Below, piece after piece: positions 6,175 through 6,262 of a stretch of DNA of 6,262 bases. Below the pieces are notes generated by a model. It saw only the letters and a list, made by a program, of their open reading frames with translations. It made no database searches and was not told the DNA's origin. Made by a program: the position numbers and the translations under genes. Position 1 is the first letter of the stretch. Each line of letters starts with the position of its first letter. Source of the DNA: an uncultured Alphaproteobacteria bacterium (lineage in GTDB: Bacteria; Pseudomonadota; Alphaproteobacteria; Rickettsiales; UBA1997); contig CAIUFU010000187.1 in NCBI GenBank assembly GCA_903898475.1, positions 1 through 6,262 of the forward strand, read 5' to 3'.

Positions 6175-6240
6175 CTAAGAACCCGTCCTAAGTCTTTGAC
6201 TTATTAAAAATCCTGAGCCAATCCTTTGTCATCAATAACA

Positions 6241-6247
6241 AGGGAGG
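6241..6247 (+). promoter_or_regulatory. Strong Shine-Dalgarno sequence before the last gene
   Basis: AGGGAGG contains GGAGG, a perfect match to the anti-Shine-Dalgarno sequence, ending three bases before the ATG at 6251. The spacing is shorter than usual. It is the only strong ribosome binding site in the window, which suggests that a well-translated gene follows. Confidence 0.5.
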
Positions 6248-6250
6248 TTC

Positions 6251-6262
6251 ATGAACAAGAAA
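6251..6262 (+). CDS. Start of an unidentified gene (first four codons, MNKK)
   Basis: An ATG behind a strong ribosome binding site begins the codons Met-Asn-Lys-Lys at the very end of the window. A basic N-terminus like this occurs in many proteins, including HU-type DNA-binding proteins and some signal peptides, so the product cannot be named. It is transcribed away from the coiled-coil gene at 5747-6079. Confidence 0.45.

Noticed and set aside
6003..6191. 62-aa open frame on the + strand running through the intergenic region
   Set aside because: Its first part is antisense to the coiled-coil gene, the product shows no domain or organised pattern, and it has no ribosome binding site.

Overview
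The window looks like part of a moderately AT-rich alphaproteobacterial chromosome. Support comes from the purM gene divergent from a DUF2066 protein and an AI-2E/PerM-family permease, a neighbourhood usual in Alphaproteobacteria, and from an isoleucyl-tRNA synthetase tail of the long type. Short dispersed palindromes, a broken ileS and lineage-specific small proteins would fit a host-associated or genome-reducing lineage (Rickettsiales/Holosporales-like), but that placement is inference. A purine biosynthesis gene is present, which argues against Rickettsia itself.

Layout. (1) Positions 1-176, + strand: the last 57 codons of prfA (peptide chain release factor 1). (2) 173-1327, - strand: an unrecognised 384-aa protein with a hydrophobic hairpin, whose stop overlaps the prfA stop. 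(3) 1341-2156, - strand: an intact reading frame that is only the C-terminal quarter of isoleucyl-tRNA synthetase, lacking the whole catalytic part. (4) 2157-2322: non-coding, with a 13-bp three-unit direct repeat and an 88-bp element made of two inverted copies of a 25-bp palindrome, just upstream of the ileS break. (5) 2323-3315, - strand: complete purM. (6) 3316-3397: divergent promoter region. (7) 3398-5744, + strand: a tight three-gene operon of exported DUF2066 protein, AI-2E-family permease, and a 70-aa protein with five uninterrupted hexapeptide-type repeats and a C-terminal coiled coil. (8) 5747-6079, - strand: a small coiled-coil protein with a C-terminal membrane anchor, resembling DUF1640. 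(9) 6080-6250: intergenic, with two possible hairpins. (10) 6251 onward: a few codons of a new + strand gene behind a strong Shine-Dalgarno sequence.

How the genes relate. prfA and purM are housekeeping genes of translation and purine synthesis. The permease operon is envelope-related: one secreted protein, one polytopic membrane protein and one small cytosolic protein. The minus-strand block purM / repeat / ileS tail / 384-aa protein looks like a rearrangement junction rather than an old operon. I found no mobile-element gene, CRISPR array, tRNA or rRNA. No known defence or toxin system is recognisable. The best candidates for new biology are the mini hexapeptide-repeat protein, the detached ileS tail beside the palindromic element, and the orphan 384-aa protein.
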